A DNA stretch of 64,000 bases from Profundicola sp048268105 (GTDB lineage Bacteria > Bacteroidota > Bacteroidia > Flavobacteriales > Weeksellaceae). The stretch is taken from assembly GCA_048268105.1 (NCBI GenBank), contig JBLWWH010000011.1:10939-74938 (forward strand), given 5' to 3'. A program made the position numbers and the translations under genes. The notes under the pieces were generated by a model that was not told the origin of the DNA, searched no databases, and saw nothing but the letters and a program-made list of their open reading frames with translations. How positions within the stretch are numbered: position 1 is the stretch's first letter; each line of letters opens with the position of its first letter. Below are positions 15,171-23,712 of the stretch, one piece after another.

Positions 15171-17294
15171 TTAACGCATATCTCTCAAGACATTAATAGA
15201 CTCTTCTAAATACAAATCTTTTTCAAGGTTTTTGTGCCATTCTTTTCTACGCTCTTTTAGGATAGTATCATTCTTAATTAAGGCTTGCTCAAAAATTGGC
15301 GAATTTAACTTTAAACCATTGCTATACTTAGATAACTCTTCAAACTTTTTAGATTCAGCTTCTCTCTTATCATACTCAGCTCTAAATTTTTCATAGTTTA
15401 AATAAATAGTTTTTTCATCGTCCATTTTTTTAGCATAACGTGCATATTCATCTACCAACTTAACTTGTGGCAGTTGTGCGATTCTAGTATTACTTTTCTC
15501 AACAACTGCTTTCTTATCCCACGGCGCTGGCCACTTGTCATAGTTAAGTGAACTGATCTGATCCCATGGCAAAGCAGCATCTCTAGAGCCTTCAGAAATA
15601 TCCATGTAGGAATATCTATCTGGAATTACGATGTCTGAAGCCACTCCTTCTAATTGGGTTGAACCTCCATTAATCCTATAGAACTTCTGAATAGTAAACT
15701 TCAACATTCCATATTCTTCGTTAGAATTCATAAACCAACTCAATGGACGAACCGTTTGTACCGTTCCTTTTCCGTAAGTTTTTTCGCTTCCTAAAATGAT
15801 GGCTCTATCATAATCCTGTAGAGCAGCAGCTAAAATTTCTGATGCCGAAGCCGATAGCTCATTCACTAAAACAACCAGAGGACCATCCCATACTACATCT
15901 GAACCTTTATCGTCATAAACCTTCTTGTTTCCATCACTGCGCATGACCTGCACAACAGGTCCTTGATTAATAAAGTGACCAGCAATTTCAACACATTCAG
16001 ATAAGTCTCCACCTCCATTATTTCTAACATCGAAAACCAATCCTTTTATATCACTTTTCTTTAATTCCTCTATTTCACGAGCTACATCGTCTGAAGCATC
16101 ATGTCCTTTTCCATCATAATTTAAGTAAAAAGATGGTAGGTAAATTACTCCATAATTATCTCCTTTATCATCTTGAACAACTGCTCCACGAGCAAATGTT
16201 TCTTCCAACTCAACAATGTCTCTAACGATTTTAATCTCTTTAAAAGAACCATCCTTCTTCTGAACAGTAAGCGTAACCATAGTTCCTTTTTCTCCTCTAA
16301 TCAAGCGAATGGCATCTTCTAATAACATTCCAACCACACTTACGGCCTCTTTGTCGCCTTGTGCAACTTTGCTAATTTTATCTTCAACCTCCAAATCACC
16401 TTGTTTCCAAGCCGGACCACCAATGACCAAACTTTTAATTGTTGGATATCCTTTTTCGTCGGCTAGGGTAGCTCCAATACCCTCTAACTGCCCCGACATA
16501 CTCAACTCAAAGTCTTCATTTTCTTTAGGCGAGAAATAATTGGTGTGCGGATCGAATTCTTCTGTGAATGAATTAACATAAATAGATAACCAATCTCCTT
16601 TCTTTCTTTTCTGGAATCGACGAAAGAACTCAGACATATCATCATTTACCTTTTTCCTAGCCTCCGCTTCTAATTGCGCAAAACTCTTACCTCTTGGGTC
16701 AAACTCATCTTTATCTAACCCAATAGAATCTTTCTTAGCCCAACTTTCTTCATTCTTAGCGGACTCCTCCATGATCACAATCTCCTGGAGAATGCTATAT
16801 TTCAATCTATCTTGCCACTTCTTCTCCCATTCTGCTTGGGTTTTGGTGTAGGTGGATTCTTCAGAATCAAATATTATGTAATTATCTGTGTTATAATCTA
16901 GTGGTTTCCTCAAACTTTCCTTGGTTAAGTTTTTCAACTCTTCCATACGATTATAAAGCGTGTCAATCGACTGATGATAGAAAGTTAAATCTTCATTATT
17001 AAAGAAATCATCCATCTTATCTTTATACCGAGAGAAATTCTTCATATCCTCTCCTTTGAAATAAGTTTTATATGGGTCTAATTTCTGCAAATACCCATCA
17101 AAAACTCGTTGCGAAAACTCATCATTCACTTCCTGTGGCGAATAATGTAGATAGGAAAGGGTTCTTCTTACGTTCTTAATAATTTCTTTAGTTTTGGAAT
17201 CATCTCCCAATTGTAATGGGGAACAATAGCAAAAAACTAAAAACGACATGGATAAGATCGCTAGAAGTATATAGGTTTTTCTTAAATATTGCAT
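15171..17294 (-). CDS. prc: C-terminal processing protease (Tsp/Prc, S41A)
   Basis: 707 residues with an N-terminal signal (ILLAILSMSFLVFCYC). The N-terminal helical domain (~40-240) is followed by PDZ (~250-340, GIGATLADEKGYPTIKSLV) and the S41 protease core. The core has the oxyanion strand VFDVRNNGGGDLSE, the nucleophile segment NELSASASEILAAAL and the general-base Lys in EKTYGKGTVQ. A DUF3340-type C-terminal part follows. It is predicted to act in the periplasm, degrading or trimming proteins from their C-termini. Length and order are normal. Confidence 0.92.
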   Translation of the reverse strand: MQYLRKTYILLAILSMSFLVFCYCSPLQLGDDSKTKEIIKNVRRTLSYLHYSPQEVNDEFSQRVFDGYLQKLDPYKTYFKGEDMKNFSRYKDKMDDFFNNEDLTFYHQSIDTLYNRMEELKNLTKESLRKPLDYNTDNYIIFDSEESTYTKTQAEWEKKWQDRLKYSILQEIVIMEESAKNEESWAKKDSIGLDKDEFDPRGKSFAQLEAEARKKVNDDMSEFFRRFQKRKKGDWLSIYVNSFTEEFDPHTNYFSPKENEDFELSMSGQLEGIGATLADEKGYPTIKSLVIGGPAWKQGDLEVEDKISKVAQGDKEAVSVVGMLLEDAIRLIRGEKGTMVTLTVQKKDGSFKEIKIVRDIVELEETFARGAVVQDDKGDNYGVIYLPSFYLNYDGKGHDASDDVAREIEELKKSDIKGLVFDVRNNGGGDLSECVEIAGHFINQGPVVQVMRSDGNKKVYDDKGSDVVWDGPLVVLVNELSASASEILAAALQDYDRAIILGSEKTYGKGTVQTVRPLSWFMNSNEEYGMLKFTIQKFYRINGGSTQLEGVASDIVIPDRYSYMDISEGSRDAALPWDQISSLNYDKWPAPWDKKAVVEKSNTRIAQLPQVKLVDEYARYAKKMDDEKTIYLNYEKFRAEYDKREAESKKFEELSKYSNGLKLNSPIFEQALIKNDTILKERRKEWHKNLEKDLYLEESINVLRDMR

Positions 17295-17402
17295 TGTAGG
17301 TTATAAATTTTGTTAAGAAATAATCAATTCCTAAGCCAAAAAAGGCTAAAACTGATTAATTGGTTACATTTGAACAATAATACACAAATATAATTTCTTT
17401 TT

Positions 17403-18188
17403 ATGGAAAAACCATTGATACTAATTACGAACGATGACGGAATCACAGCTCCTGGCATACGTGCCCTCATAGATATGGTAAAATCAATCGGCGATGTAGA
17501 TGTTTATGTTGTGGCGCCAGACAGCCCGCAAAGTGCTATGGGACATGCCATCACTATTAATTCTACACTTCATATTGAGGAAATAAAAGAGGGAACTATA
17601 CAAGAATGGTCTTGTAGTGGAACTCCAGTGGATTCTGTGAAAATTGCTGTTGATAAAATCTTACCAAGAAAACCAGATTTATGTGTCTCTGGTATTAATC
17701 ATGGCTCTAATTCATCGATTAATGTTATATATTCTGGAACCATGTCAGCAGCTGTTGAGGCGGGAATAGAAGGAATTCCTGCCATAGGATTCTCCTTATC
17801 AGACTTTTCTTATCACGCTGACTTCAAAGCTGGAGAGAAATTTATTAAAAAAATCATCCTCGAAACTCTTGAGAATGGATTACCCGATGGCGTGGTTTTA
17901 AATGTTAATATCCCAAAATTACCCGAGGAGGAACTTAAAGGAATTAGAATCTGTAGACAAGCGCGCGCAAAGTGGGACCAAAGTTTTGAGGAACGTGTTG
18001 ACCCTAGAGGTAGAAAATATTATTGGCTAACCGGTAATTTCATCAACATGGACAGAGGTAAAGACACCGATGAGTGGGCTTTGGCTAATGGGTATATTTC
18101 CGTTGTTCCTGTTCAATTTGATATGACAGCGCATCAGTTTATGCCGAATCTCAATACTTGGGATTTAAATGGTTTCGATGAGCAATAA
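17403..18188 (+). CDS. surE: 5'/3'-nucleotidase SurE
   Basis: 261 residues. Metal-binding ITNDDGITAPGIRAL at the N-terminus, then VVAPDSPQSAMGHAIT and CVSGINHGSNSS give the SurE phosphatase active site (Asp-Asp, Ser, Asn). It dephosphorylates nucleoside monophosphates. It is divergent from the protease gene and followed by a clear hairpin terminator. Confidence 0.95.
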   Translation: MEKPLILITNDDGITAPGIRALIDMVKSIGDVDVYVVAPDSPQSAMGHAITINSTLHIEEIKEGTIQEWSCSGTPVDSVKIAVDKILPRKPDLCVSGINHGSNSSINVIYSGTMSAAVEAGIEGIPAIGFSLSDFSYHADFKAGEKFIKKIILETLENGLPDGVVLNVNIPKLPEEELKGIRICRQARAKWDQSFEERVDPRGRKYYWLTGNFINMDRGKDTDEWALANGYISVVPVQFDMTAHQFMPNLNTWDLNGFDEQ

Positions 18189-18202
18189 AACATTAAAACA
18201 CA

Positions 18203-18234
18203 AAAAAGCCCTTGAAAAGTTTCAAGGGTTTTTA
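18203..18234. terminator. Terminator between surE and NUDIX gene
   Basis: CCCTTGAAA (18209-18217) and TTTCAAGGG (18220-18228) pair, with A runs before and T runs after. It can serve both convergent genes. Confidence 0.8.
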
Positions 18235-18253
18235 ATTTATGCTTAGTTGTTTT

Positions 18254-18769
18254 CTACTTCAATATATGTTTCTCAACCACCGCCTTCATAGAATCGAAAC
18301 CTAATTCTTCTAAATCGATCTCATCAACAGATAACCATTTAGCTTCTTGAATTTCCGATTTTTCTAAATTAATTTTTTGATTGTCCTTTAATTCAATTTC
18401 AAATACAATATCGAGCGTTCTGTATAAAATATCTCTGAATTTATAATCATTTGGCTCGGTATCTAGCCATACCAAATCCTCCATTTCGATATCGATATCC
18501 AATTCTTCTTTCAACTCTCTTTTAGCCGCAAATTGAGCCGACTCTTTCGGATCTACAAACCCACCTGGAAAGTCTAATTTTCCTTTTTTAGGCTCATTAT
18601 TTCTTATCGTAAATAAAACTTTATCATCTCTGCGCATAATCACCATTACGGCCGCAGCACAATTATGATAATATACAAAACCACAATTTAAACATTCAAA
18701 CCGATGATGATTCTCGAACTTGTGATTAGATGAGCCACATTTTGGACAAAATTGAAAGAATTTAGGCAT
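18254..18769 (-). CDS. NUDIX hydrolase with N-terminal zinc ribbon
   Basis: 171 residues. Residues ~8-35 form a zinc ribbon (FCPKCGS ... FECLNCGFVYYHN). The NUDIX box is GGFVDPKESAQFAAKRELKEE (~70-90) and fits GX5EX7REUXEEXGU. The family cleaves nucleoside diphosphates linked to another group; zinc-ribbon members include NADH pyrophosphatase-like proteins. The substrate cannot be deduced. Confidence 0.88.
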   Translation of the reverse strand: MPKFFQFCPKCGSSNHKFENHHRFECLNCGFVYYHNCAAAVMVIMRRDDKVLFTIRNNEPKKGKLDFPGGFVDPKESAQFAAKRELKEELDIDIEMEDLVWLDTEPNDYKFRDILYRTLDIVFEIELKDNQKINLEKSEIQEAKWLSVDEIDLEELGFDSMKAVVEKHILK

Positions 18770-18801
18770 AACTATAAGTTGTTTATTTGCTTAATTTAAT
18801 A

Positions 18802-20169
18802 TTATTTATGGGTTGAAAGACTCACTTCTTTTGCCGTATCTTTTTGAGAGAGCTTCTTCTTAGAAGATCCTTCGGCTGAATTTTCTAAATTCTGTTTTTC
18901 ACTAACCACTCCCTTATCTAATTTCGGCATCAAACTATCCGAAGCTATTTTCATTGTATTCTGCTTCATACTTCTATCTTCTAGCTCCATGCTTATCGGA
19001 TAATTACCTAATAAACCTATCAATGAAAAAGAGGTGTAAACAGAGCGAATTTGCTTATTACCTAAGGCAATGATACTGACTGAATCATTTTCCCCTCTCA
19101 CATAAGTTGTATAATTACCATGCCACCAACCGTTGTGATACCACAGCTTTTCTCCAGTTTCCCATTCCATTAATCGTAAACCAAGTCCATAATTTTTAAC
19201 TCCGGGTTTTTCATAACTATACCCTTGTTTCATTAATTTCTTTAGCTTCTCAGACAAAAACCTTTTAGCATACATCGCTTTGTCCATTTTAAATAAATCT
19301 CTCGGTGTTGAATAAATATTCTTATCACCATAGATGTTATCTAAGAAATTAAAATCCCAACGTTTATTTCTTGAGGTATAAGACTGGCTTACCTTGGCGG
19401 AATCATTGATATCAAATACAAAGGTATGATTCATTTTCAAAGGATCGAAAACGATATACCTCATCGCCTCGGGGTAAGTTAAACCCGTTGCTTTCTCTAT
19501 GATCAAAGCCAATAAAGCATAATTTGTATTACTATAATTAAAAGTAGTATTAGGTGCTGAATAGGGCTCTGAAATCCCTTGTACCAAAGCTTCCAAAATA
19601 TTTTCATTCGTTTGGATTTTATTGGTATTCCAATATCTATCATCATGCTCGAAGTAAGCATAATTAGGCAATCCACTTCGATGACTCAACAAATCTCTAA
19701 TCGTGATGTTTTTGTAAGGGAAGGCCGAGTAGAAATGCGAAACCAATTGATCTAATTTAAGCTTATCATCCTCTACCAGCTTCAAAACCGCCAGGGCAGT
19801 TAAAACCTTAGAAATAGAAGCAATATGGATCGGTGTGTCTGCGGTTAGAGCTTCTTCTGTTTCAAAATTGGCAAATCCTCTATAGTTTTCATAAATGATT
19901 TGTCCATTTTTAGCCACCAGCAAACCTCCACTAACTTGATTATATTCCCAATAATTTTCATAAAAATCTTGAACATAACGACGCTTCTCGTTAAATTCAG
20001 ATTTATTGAGCTTTAAAGATCTAAAAGTATTATCGTAATCTATGTAGGGATAATGAGGTAGATTTAAGGTATCTCTATGCTCAAACTCAGCTTCTGTAGC
20101 CGACTCTGATTTCTTTTGACAGCCAACGGCGATCAAAATACTTAAACCTAGTATAATCCAACTTTTCAT
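18802..20169 (-). CDS. Beta-lactamase-family serine hydrolase (lipoprotein)
   Basis: 455 residues with a lipobox (ILIAVGC, Cys17). The class C beta-lactamase/DD-peptidase fold has the SxxK motif in HIASISKVLTALAVL, YxN in NYSNTNYALL, and the third motif as WYHNGWWHG. An ~60-residue charged tail follows. It is likely periplasmic, with esterase or peptidase activity; penicillin resistance is not implied. It lies 6 bp after pheS and so is probably in its transcript. Confidence 0.87.
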   Translation of the reverse strand: MKSWIILGLSILIAVGCQKKSESATEAEFEHRDTLNLPHYPYIDYDNTFRSLKLNKSEFNEKRRYVQDFYENYWEYNQVSGGLLVAKNGQIIYENYRGFANFETEEALTADTPIHIASISKVLTALAVLKLVEDDKLKLDQLVSHFYSAFPYKNITIRDLLSHRSGLPNYAYFEHDDRYWNTNKIQTNENILEALVQGISEPYSAPNTTFNYSNTNYALLALIIEKATGLTYPEAMRYIVFDPLKMNHTFVFDINDSAKVSQSYTSRNKRWDFNFLDNIYGDKNIYSTPRDLFKMDKAMYAKRFLSEKLKKLMKQGYSYEKPGVKNYGLGLRLMEWETGEKLWYHNGWWHGNYTTYVRGENDSVSIIALGNKQIRSVYTSFSLIGLLGNYPISMELEDRSMKQNTMKIASDSLMPKLDKGVVSEKQNLENSAEGSSKKKLSQKDTAKEVSLSTHK

Positions 20170-20175
20170 AGAACA

Positions 20176-21198
20176 TTACCAACCAAATTCCGCCTCGAAT
20201 TGCTCTAAAAAGCGTATATCGTTTTCAAAGTACAGCCGAATATCTCCAATTTGATATAACAACAGGGCAATACGCTCTATTCCCATACCAAAGGCATATC
20301 CACTATATTCCTCTGGATCGATTCCAACATTCTTAAGCACGTTAGGATCTACCATTCCACACCCCATGATTTCTAACCAACCTGTTCCCTTGGTGATTCT
20401 ATAATCGGTTTCCGTTTCAAGTCCCCAATATACATCAACCTCTGCGCTTGGCTCCGTAAATGGAAAATAAGATGGTCTCAGTCTAATTTTTGACTTACCA
20501 AATAGCTCGGTGGTGAAGTACTGTAAAGTTTGTTTTAAATCCGCAAATGAAACATTTTTATCTACATACAATCCTTCGATTTGATGAAACATCGCGTGTG
20601 AGCGAGACGATATAGCCTCATTTCTATAAACCCTTCCAGGAGACAAAATTCTCATAGGCGGCTTATGATTCTCCATAAATCTAATTTGCACCGACGAGGT
20701 ATGTGTTCTCAACAAAAAATCTGGGTTTTTCTCGATAAAGAAAGTATCCTGCATGTCCCTAGCTGGATGATACTCAGGAAGGTTTAATGCTGTAAAGTTG
20801 TGCCAATCGTCTTCTATTTCTGGCCCCTCTGAAAGCGCAAAACCAATCCTCTTGAAAATCTCTACAATTCTATTTCTAACAACACTAATAGGATGACGAG
20901 CTCCTAGCTCAATCGGCATTCCAGGACGCGTAAAATCTTCGAAAACAGCTGTTTCATCTTGTGCTTGTCCCCTAGATTTTAGCGTTTCAATTTTTTCAGC
21001 TGCAGAAGTTTTAAGCGTATTTAAAGCCTGTCCCACTTCTCTTTTTTGCTCGTTGGGAACGTCTTTAAATTTTGCAAAAAGATCATTTAAAAGACCTTTT
21101 TTACTTAAATATTTGATTCTAAATTCTTCTATTAATTTAGGATCACTTGCGCTGAAATCCTCTATTTCCTTTAGGTATTGTCGAATATCTTCAATCAT
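20176..21198 (-). CDS. pheS: Phenylalanyl-tRNA synthetase alpha subunit
   Basis: 340 residues. An N-terminal coiled coil (~1-85) is followed by the class II core: HPISVVRNRIVEIFKRIGF, the motif 2 region FMENHKPPMRILSPGRVYRN, FHQIEGLYVD and motif 3 GYAFGMGIERIALLLY. I use ATG 21198 (MIEDIRQYLKEIEDF); an upstream in-frame TTG lies inside the -7 box and would not be transcribed. GGAG sits 4 nt before this ATG. The pheT partner is not in the window. Confidence 0.95.
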   Translation of the reverse strand: MIEDIRQYLKEIEDFSASDPKLIEEFRIKYLSKKGLLNDLFAKFKDVPNEQKREVGQALNTLKTSAAEKIETLKSRGQAQDETAVFEDFTRPGMPIELGARHPISVVRNRIVEIFKRIGFALSEGPEIEDDWHNFTALNLPEYHPARDMQDTFFIEKNPDFLLRTHTSSVQIRFMENHKPPMRILSPGRVYRNEAISSRSHAMFHQIEGLYVDKNVSFADLKQTLQYFTTELFGKSKIRLRPSYFPFTEPSAEVDVYWGLETETDYRITKGTGWLEIMGCGMVDPNVLKNVGIDPEEYSGYAFGMGIERIALLLYQIGDIRLYFENDIRFLEQFEAEFGW

Positions 21199-21216
21199 AA
21201 CTCCATCAATATTTTT

Positions 21217-21224
21217 CAAAAATA
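21217..21224 (-). promoter_or_regulatory. -7 box of pheS
   Basis: TATTTTTG on the minus strand, 18 nt upstream of the pheS ATG at 21198. It overlaps the alternative TTG start and so excludes it. No clear -33 TTG is visible. Confidence 0.5.
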
Positions 21225-21256
21225 CAATTTTAACATGAATCGCTTAGTTAAGCTAA

Positions 21257-21289
21257 ACAAAAAAAAGGCTGTTTTTTCAAACAGCCTTT
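21257..21289 (-). terminator. Terminator after the YceI gene
   Basis: AAAGGCTGTTT pairs with AAACAGCCTTT. On the minus strand the stem is followed by a long T run. It separates yceI from pheS downstream. Confidence 0.85.
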
Positions 21290-21312
21290 CAATTCGTTTT
21301 ATTGTAATTTAA

Positions 21313-22014
21313 TTACTCTGCTACTTCTTCTTCAACAGCATCAACCTCAACTACCTCAGCAACACCTTGGTTTGCTTTGATATTAACACGTAAAGTAACG
21401 TTATCTTTAATAACAGCTCCTTGTGCAGGGTTAAATACAATACCGAAATCTTTACGGTTGATTGTAAACTCTTCTGAATCCATAGTGAAAGTTTCACCTT
21501 CTAAGCTTGTGTTAGCTTTGAAAGTAATGTTTTTCTCGTCTTCTCTTAATTTTAAGTTACCGCTAACTTCTGTATTATAATCTCCTTCAACTTTGTTAAC
21601 AGCTGTAATTTTAAATGTAGCTGTAGGAAATTTTTCTACGTCTAAGAAATCTGCACTTCTTAAGTGACCGTCTAGTTTAGCTTTGTCTTCTGGAGACTCG
21701 TTCAAGTCCATAGATTCTAATGAAGCCGCATCGATAACGAACTCCCCTGAAACCAATTGACCATCTTCAATCCCTACAACACCTGATTGTAATTTAATCG
21801 TACCGTGGTGACCTTGCTCTTCAGTCTCTCCTTCGTAGATTTTGTAAGCTCTCCAATTAACGTTTGACACTTCGGTGTCAACTGCGAAATTAGCCGTAGT
21901 CTCAGACCCAACTGCTACCTCTTCAGCATCTTTTACTACAACTGCCTCTTTTTTCTCACATGCTGTGAAAGCTAATAAAGCTACAGCAGACAATCCTAAA
22001 AATACTTTTTTCAT
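21313..22014 (-). CDS. YceI-family lipoprotein
   Basis: 233 residues. Signal MKKVFLGLSAVALLAFTAC with a lipobox (FTAC). A YceI lipocalin-like barrel follows (~45-220): VDTEVSNVNWRAYKIY, GHLRSADFLDVEKFPTATF, and INRKDFGIVFNPAQGAVIKD near the end. The family binds polyisoprenoid or other amphipathic molecules in the envelope. The tail is acidic (VDAVEEEVAE). It has its own -7 box and terminator, so it is a single-gene unit. Confidence 0.9.
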   Translation of the reverse strand: MKKVFLGLSAVALLAFTACEKKEAVVVKDAEEVAVGSETTANFAVDTEVSNVNWRAYKIYEGETEEQGHHGTIKLQSGVVGIEDGQLVSGEFVIDAASLESMDLNESPEDKAKLDGHLRSADFLDVEKFPTATFKITAVNKVEGDYNTEVSGNLKLREDEKNITFKANTSLEGETFTMDSEEFTINRKDFGIVFNPAQGAVIKDNVTLRVNIKANQGVAEVVEVDAVEEEVAE

Positions 22015-22352
22015 CTTTTATAATTTTGTGCAAAAATACACAATTTTAAATTAACCGACTACCAATTATGCATTATTTTTAACTATTGAGCTATAAATTA
22101 TTATTTTTAAGTTGTCATTTTAGGTTTTATTTCGTTTTTCAGCAAAAGAATATACGCATCATCTTTATTTCAGAGATTTAATTTAATAAGTATTTCTTCT
22201 ATTTTAAAACCATCAACTAGTAGGGAGAATTTTGGCTTTTAAATTTAAAATGTAGTCATTTCTTTGATTATGAAAGCATAACAAACATCATATTAAAAAG
22301 CTTATCTACTCCACTTTTAGTTTTGTATATTTGTAGAATTATTCTAAATAGT
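22015..22352. other. 338-bp intergenic region between divergent yceI and mrp
   Basis: AT-rich, with no frame of note. It holds the yceI promoter at the left and, at 22326-22333, a perfect -7 box TATATTTG 19 bp before the mrp ATG. I see no further conserved element between them. Confidence 0.5.
22031..22038 (-). promoter_or_regulatory. -7 box of the YceI gene
   Basis: TATTTTTG on the minus strand, ending 16 nt before the ATG. A TTG lies 24 bp upstream, slightly beyond the usual 17-23. Confidence 0.45.
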
Positions 22353-23456
22353 ATGAGTTTTACAAAAAGTGACGTAAATAAGATAATAGAAGAATTGCAA
22401 GCGAAAGATTGGATTCAGAACTTTCAGATTTTTGGTAAAAAGATTATGATTGATGCTGTTTCTCCTTCTCCTGCCATGCACGATAAGAAGAAATTAGAAG
22501 ATGCATTGATTAACGCTTTTAAAGACAAATTACCAGAAGCTACTGTAAATGTACGGGTAAGTGTAAAAGCTCAAAAAGCGGCTAAATTACCAACAGCTCC
22601 CTTAAAAGGTAAAAAGATTGAAGGGATTCAAAATATTATTGCAGTTGCATCTGGAAAAGGTGGGGTAGGAAAATCTACGGTTTCTGCTAATATTGCCATT
22701 AGCCTACAAAAGATGGGTTTCAAAGTTGGTTTATTAGACGCTGATATTTATGGACCTTCTATGCCATTGATGTTTGATGTAGAAAAGGCAAAACCAAGAT
22801 CTGTGAACGTAGATGGCAAAAGCAAAATGGAGCCTGTAGAAAGTTATGGCATCAAGCTTTTGTCTATTGGTTTCTTTGCAGACATGGATCAGGCAGTAGT
22901 TTGGCGAGGTGCGATGGCGTCTAAAGCGATTCACCAATTAATACATGACGCTGATTGGGGAAAACTTGATTTCCTGATCGTTGATTTACCTCCAGGAACG
23001 GGTGACATCCACTTAAGCTTGGTGCAAGAAGTTCCTGTTACGGGAGCTGTAATCGTGAGCACGCCTCAACATATTGCACTTGCCGATGCTAGAAAAGGTG
23101 TTGGTATGTTCAAAATGGAATCTATAGATGTTCCTGTACTTGGATTTGTAGAGAACATGGCGTATTTCACTCCAGAAGAATTACCAGATAATAAATATTA
23201 TATCTTCGGAGAAAATGGTGTTAAGAATTTAGCCGAGAAAATGGATATTCCATTTTTAGGTGAAGTTCCTTTGGTTCAAAGCATTAGAGAAGCAGGTGAT
23301 GTGGGTAGACCCGCAGCACTTCAAGCCAATACAATAGCAAGCCATGCCTACACCGAAATAACACAGAATTTAGTATCAAGTCTTGCTAAACGCAATGAGG
23401 ATTTACCTCCAACCGAAATAGTCCGCATAACGACTATGGCGGGTTGTCCAACCTAA
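22353..23456 (+). CDS. mrp: Mrp/NBP35-type Fe-S carrier ATPase
   Basis: 367 residues. An N-terminal DUF59/MIP18-like domain (~1-75, TKSDVNKIIEELQ ... LEDALINAFKD) precedes the P-loop ATPase with deviant Walker A ASGKGGVGKSTVSANIA, DADIYGPSMP and FLIVDLPPGTGD. The CxxC found in many Mrp proteins is absent in the ATPase tail, which ends TTMAGCPT. It is thought to load Fe-S clusters onto client proteins. I use ATG 22353 (MSFTKSDV), since a longer frame would run into the promoter. The NifU-type scaffold gene follows. Confidence 0.92.
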   Translation: MSFTKSDVNKIIEELQAKDWIQNFQIFGKKIMIDAVSPSPAMHDKKKLEDALINAFKDKLPEATVNVRVSVKAQKAAKLPTAPLKGKKIEGIQNIIAVASGKGGVGKSTVSANIAISLQKMGFKVGLLDADIYGPSMPLMFDVEKAKPRSVNVDGKSKMEPVESYGIKLLSIGFFADMDQAVVWRGAMASKAIHQLIHDADWGKLDFLIVDLPPGTGDIHLSLVQEVPVTGAVIVSTPQHIALADARKGVGMFKMESIDVPVLGFVENMAYFTPEELPDNKYYIFGENGVKNLAEKMDIPFLGEVPLVQSIREAGDVGRPAALQANTIASHAYTEITQNLVSSLAKRNEDLPPTEIVRITTMAGCPT

Positions 23457-23470
23457 ATAAACAGAGCTAC

Positions 23471-23704
23471 ATGAATAGTGATTTAAAAGTAAGAGTAGAA
23501 AAAGCTCTACAAGAAATTAGGCCTTATCTTCAAACAGATAGCGGCGATATTGAGTTGGTTTCTATTGAAAAAGATATAGTTACCGTTAGACTTTTAGGAG
23601 CATGCATTGATTGTAGCGTAAATCAAATGACGCTAAAAGCAGGCGTTGAGCTAACTGTTAAAAAGCATGCCCCAGAAATTAGTAAAGTGATAAATATAAA
23701 TTAG
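23471..23704 (+). CDS. NifU C-terminal-type Fe-S scaffold
   Basis: 77 residues. The sequence VEKALQEIRPYLQTDSGDIE and the CxxC in LLGACIDCSVNQMT are the NifU/Nfu cluster-binding fold. I chose ATG 23471; an in-frame TTG upstream overlaps mrp. It lies 14 bp after mrp, so the pair forms an Fe-S assembly unit. The next gene encodes an oxidoreductase family whose beta subunit carries an Fe-S cluster. Confidence 0.92.
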   Translation: MNSDLKVRVEKALQEIRPYLQTDSGDIELVSIEKDIVTVRLLGACIDCSVNQMTLKAGVELTVKKHAPEISKVININ

Positions 23705-23712
23705 ACAACGTT

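Noticed and set aside
23444..23470. Longer N-terminus of the NifU-type protein starting at TTG
   Set aside because: It overlaps mrp and adds residues not expected in this family; ATG 23471 is adequate.
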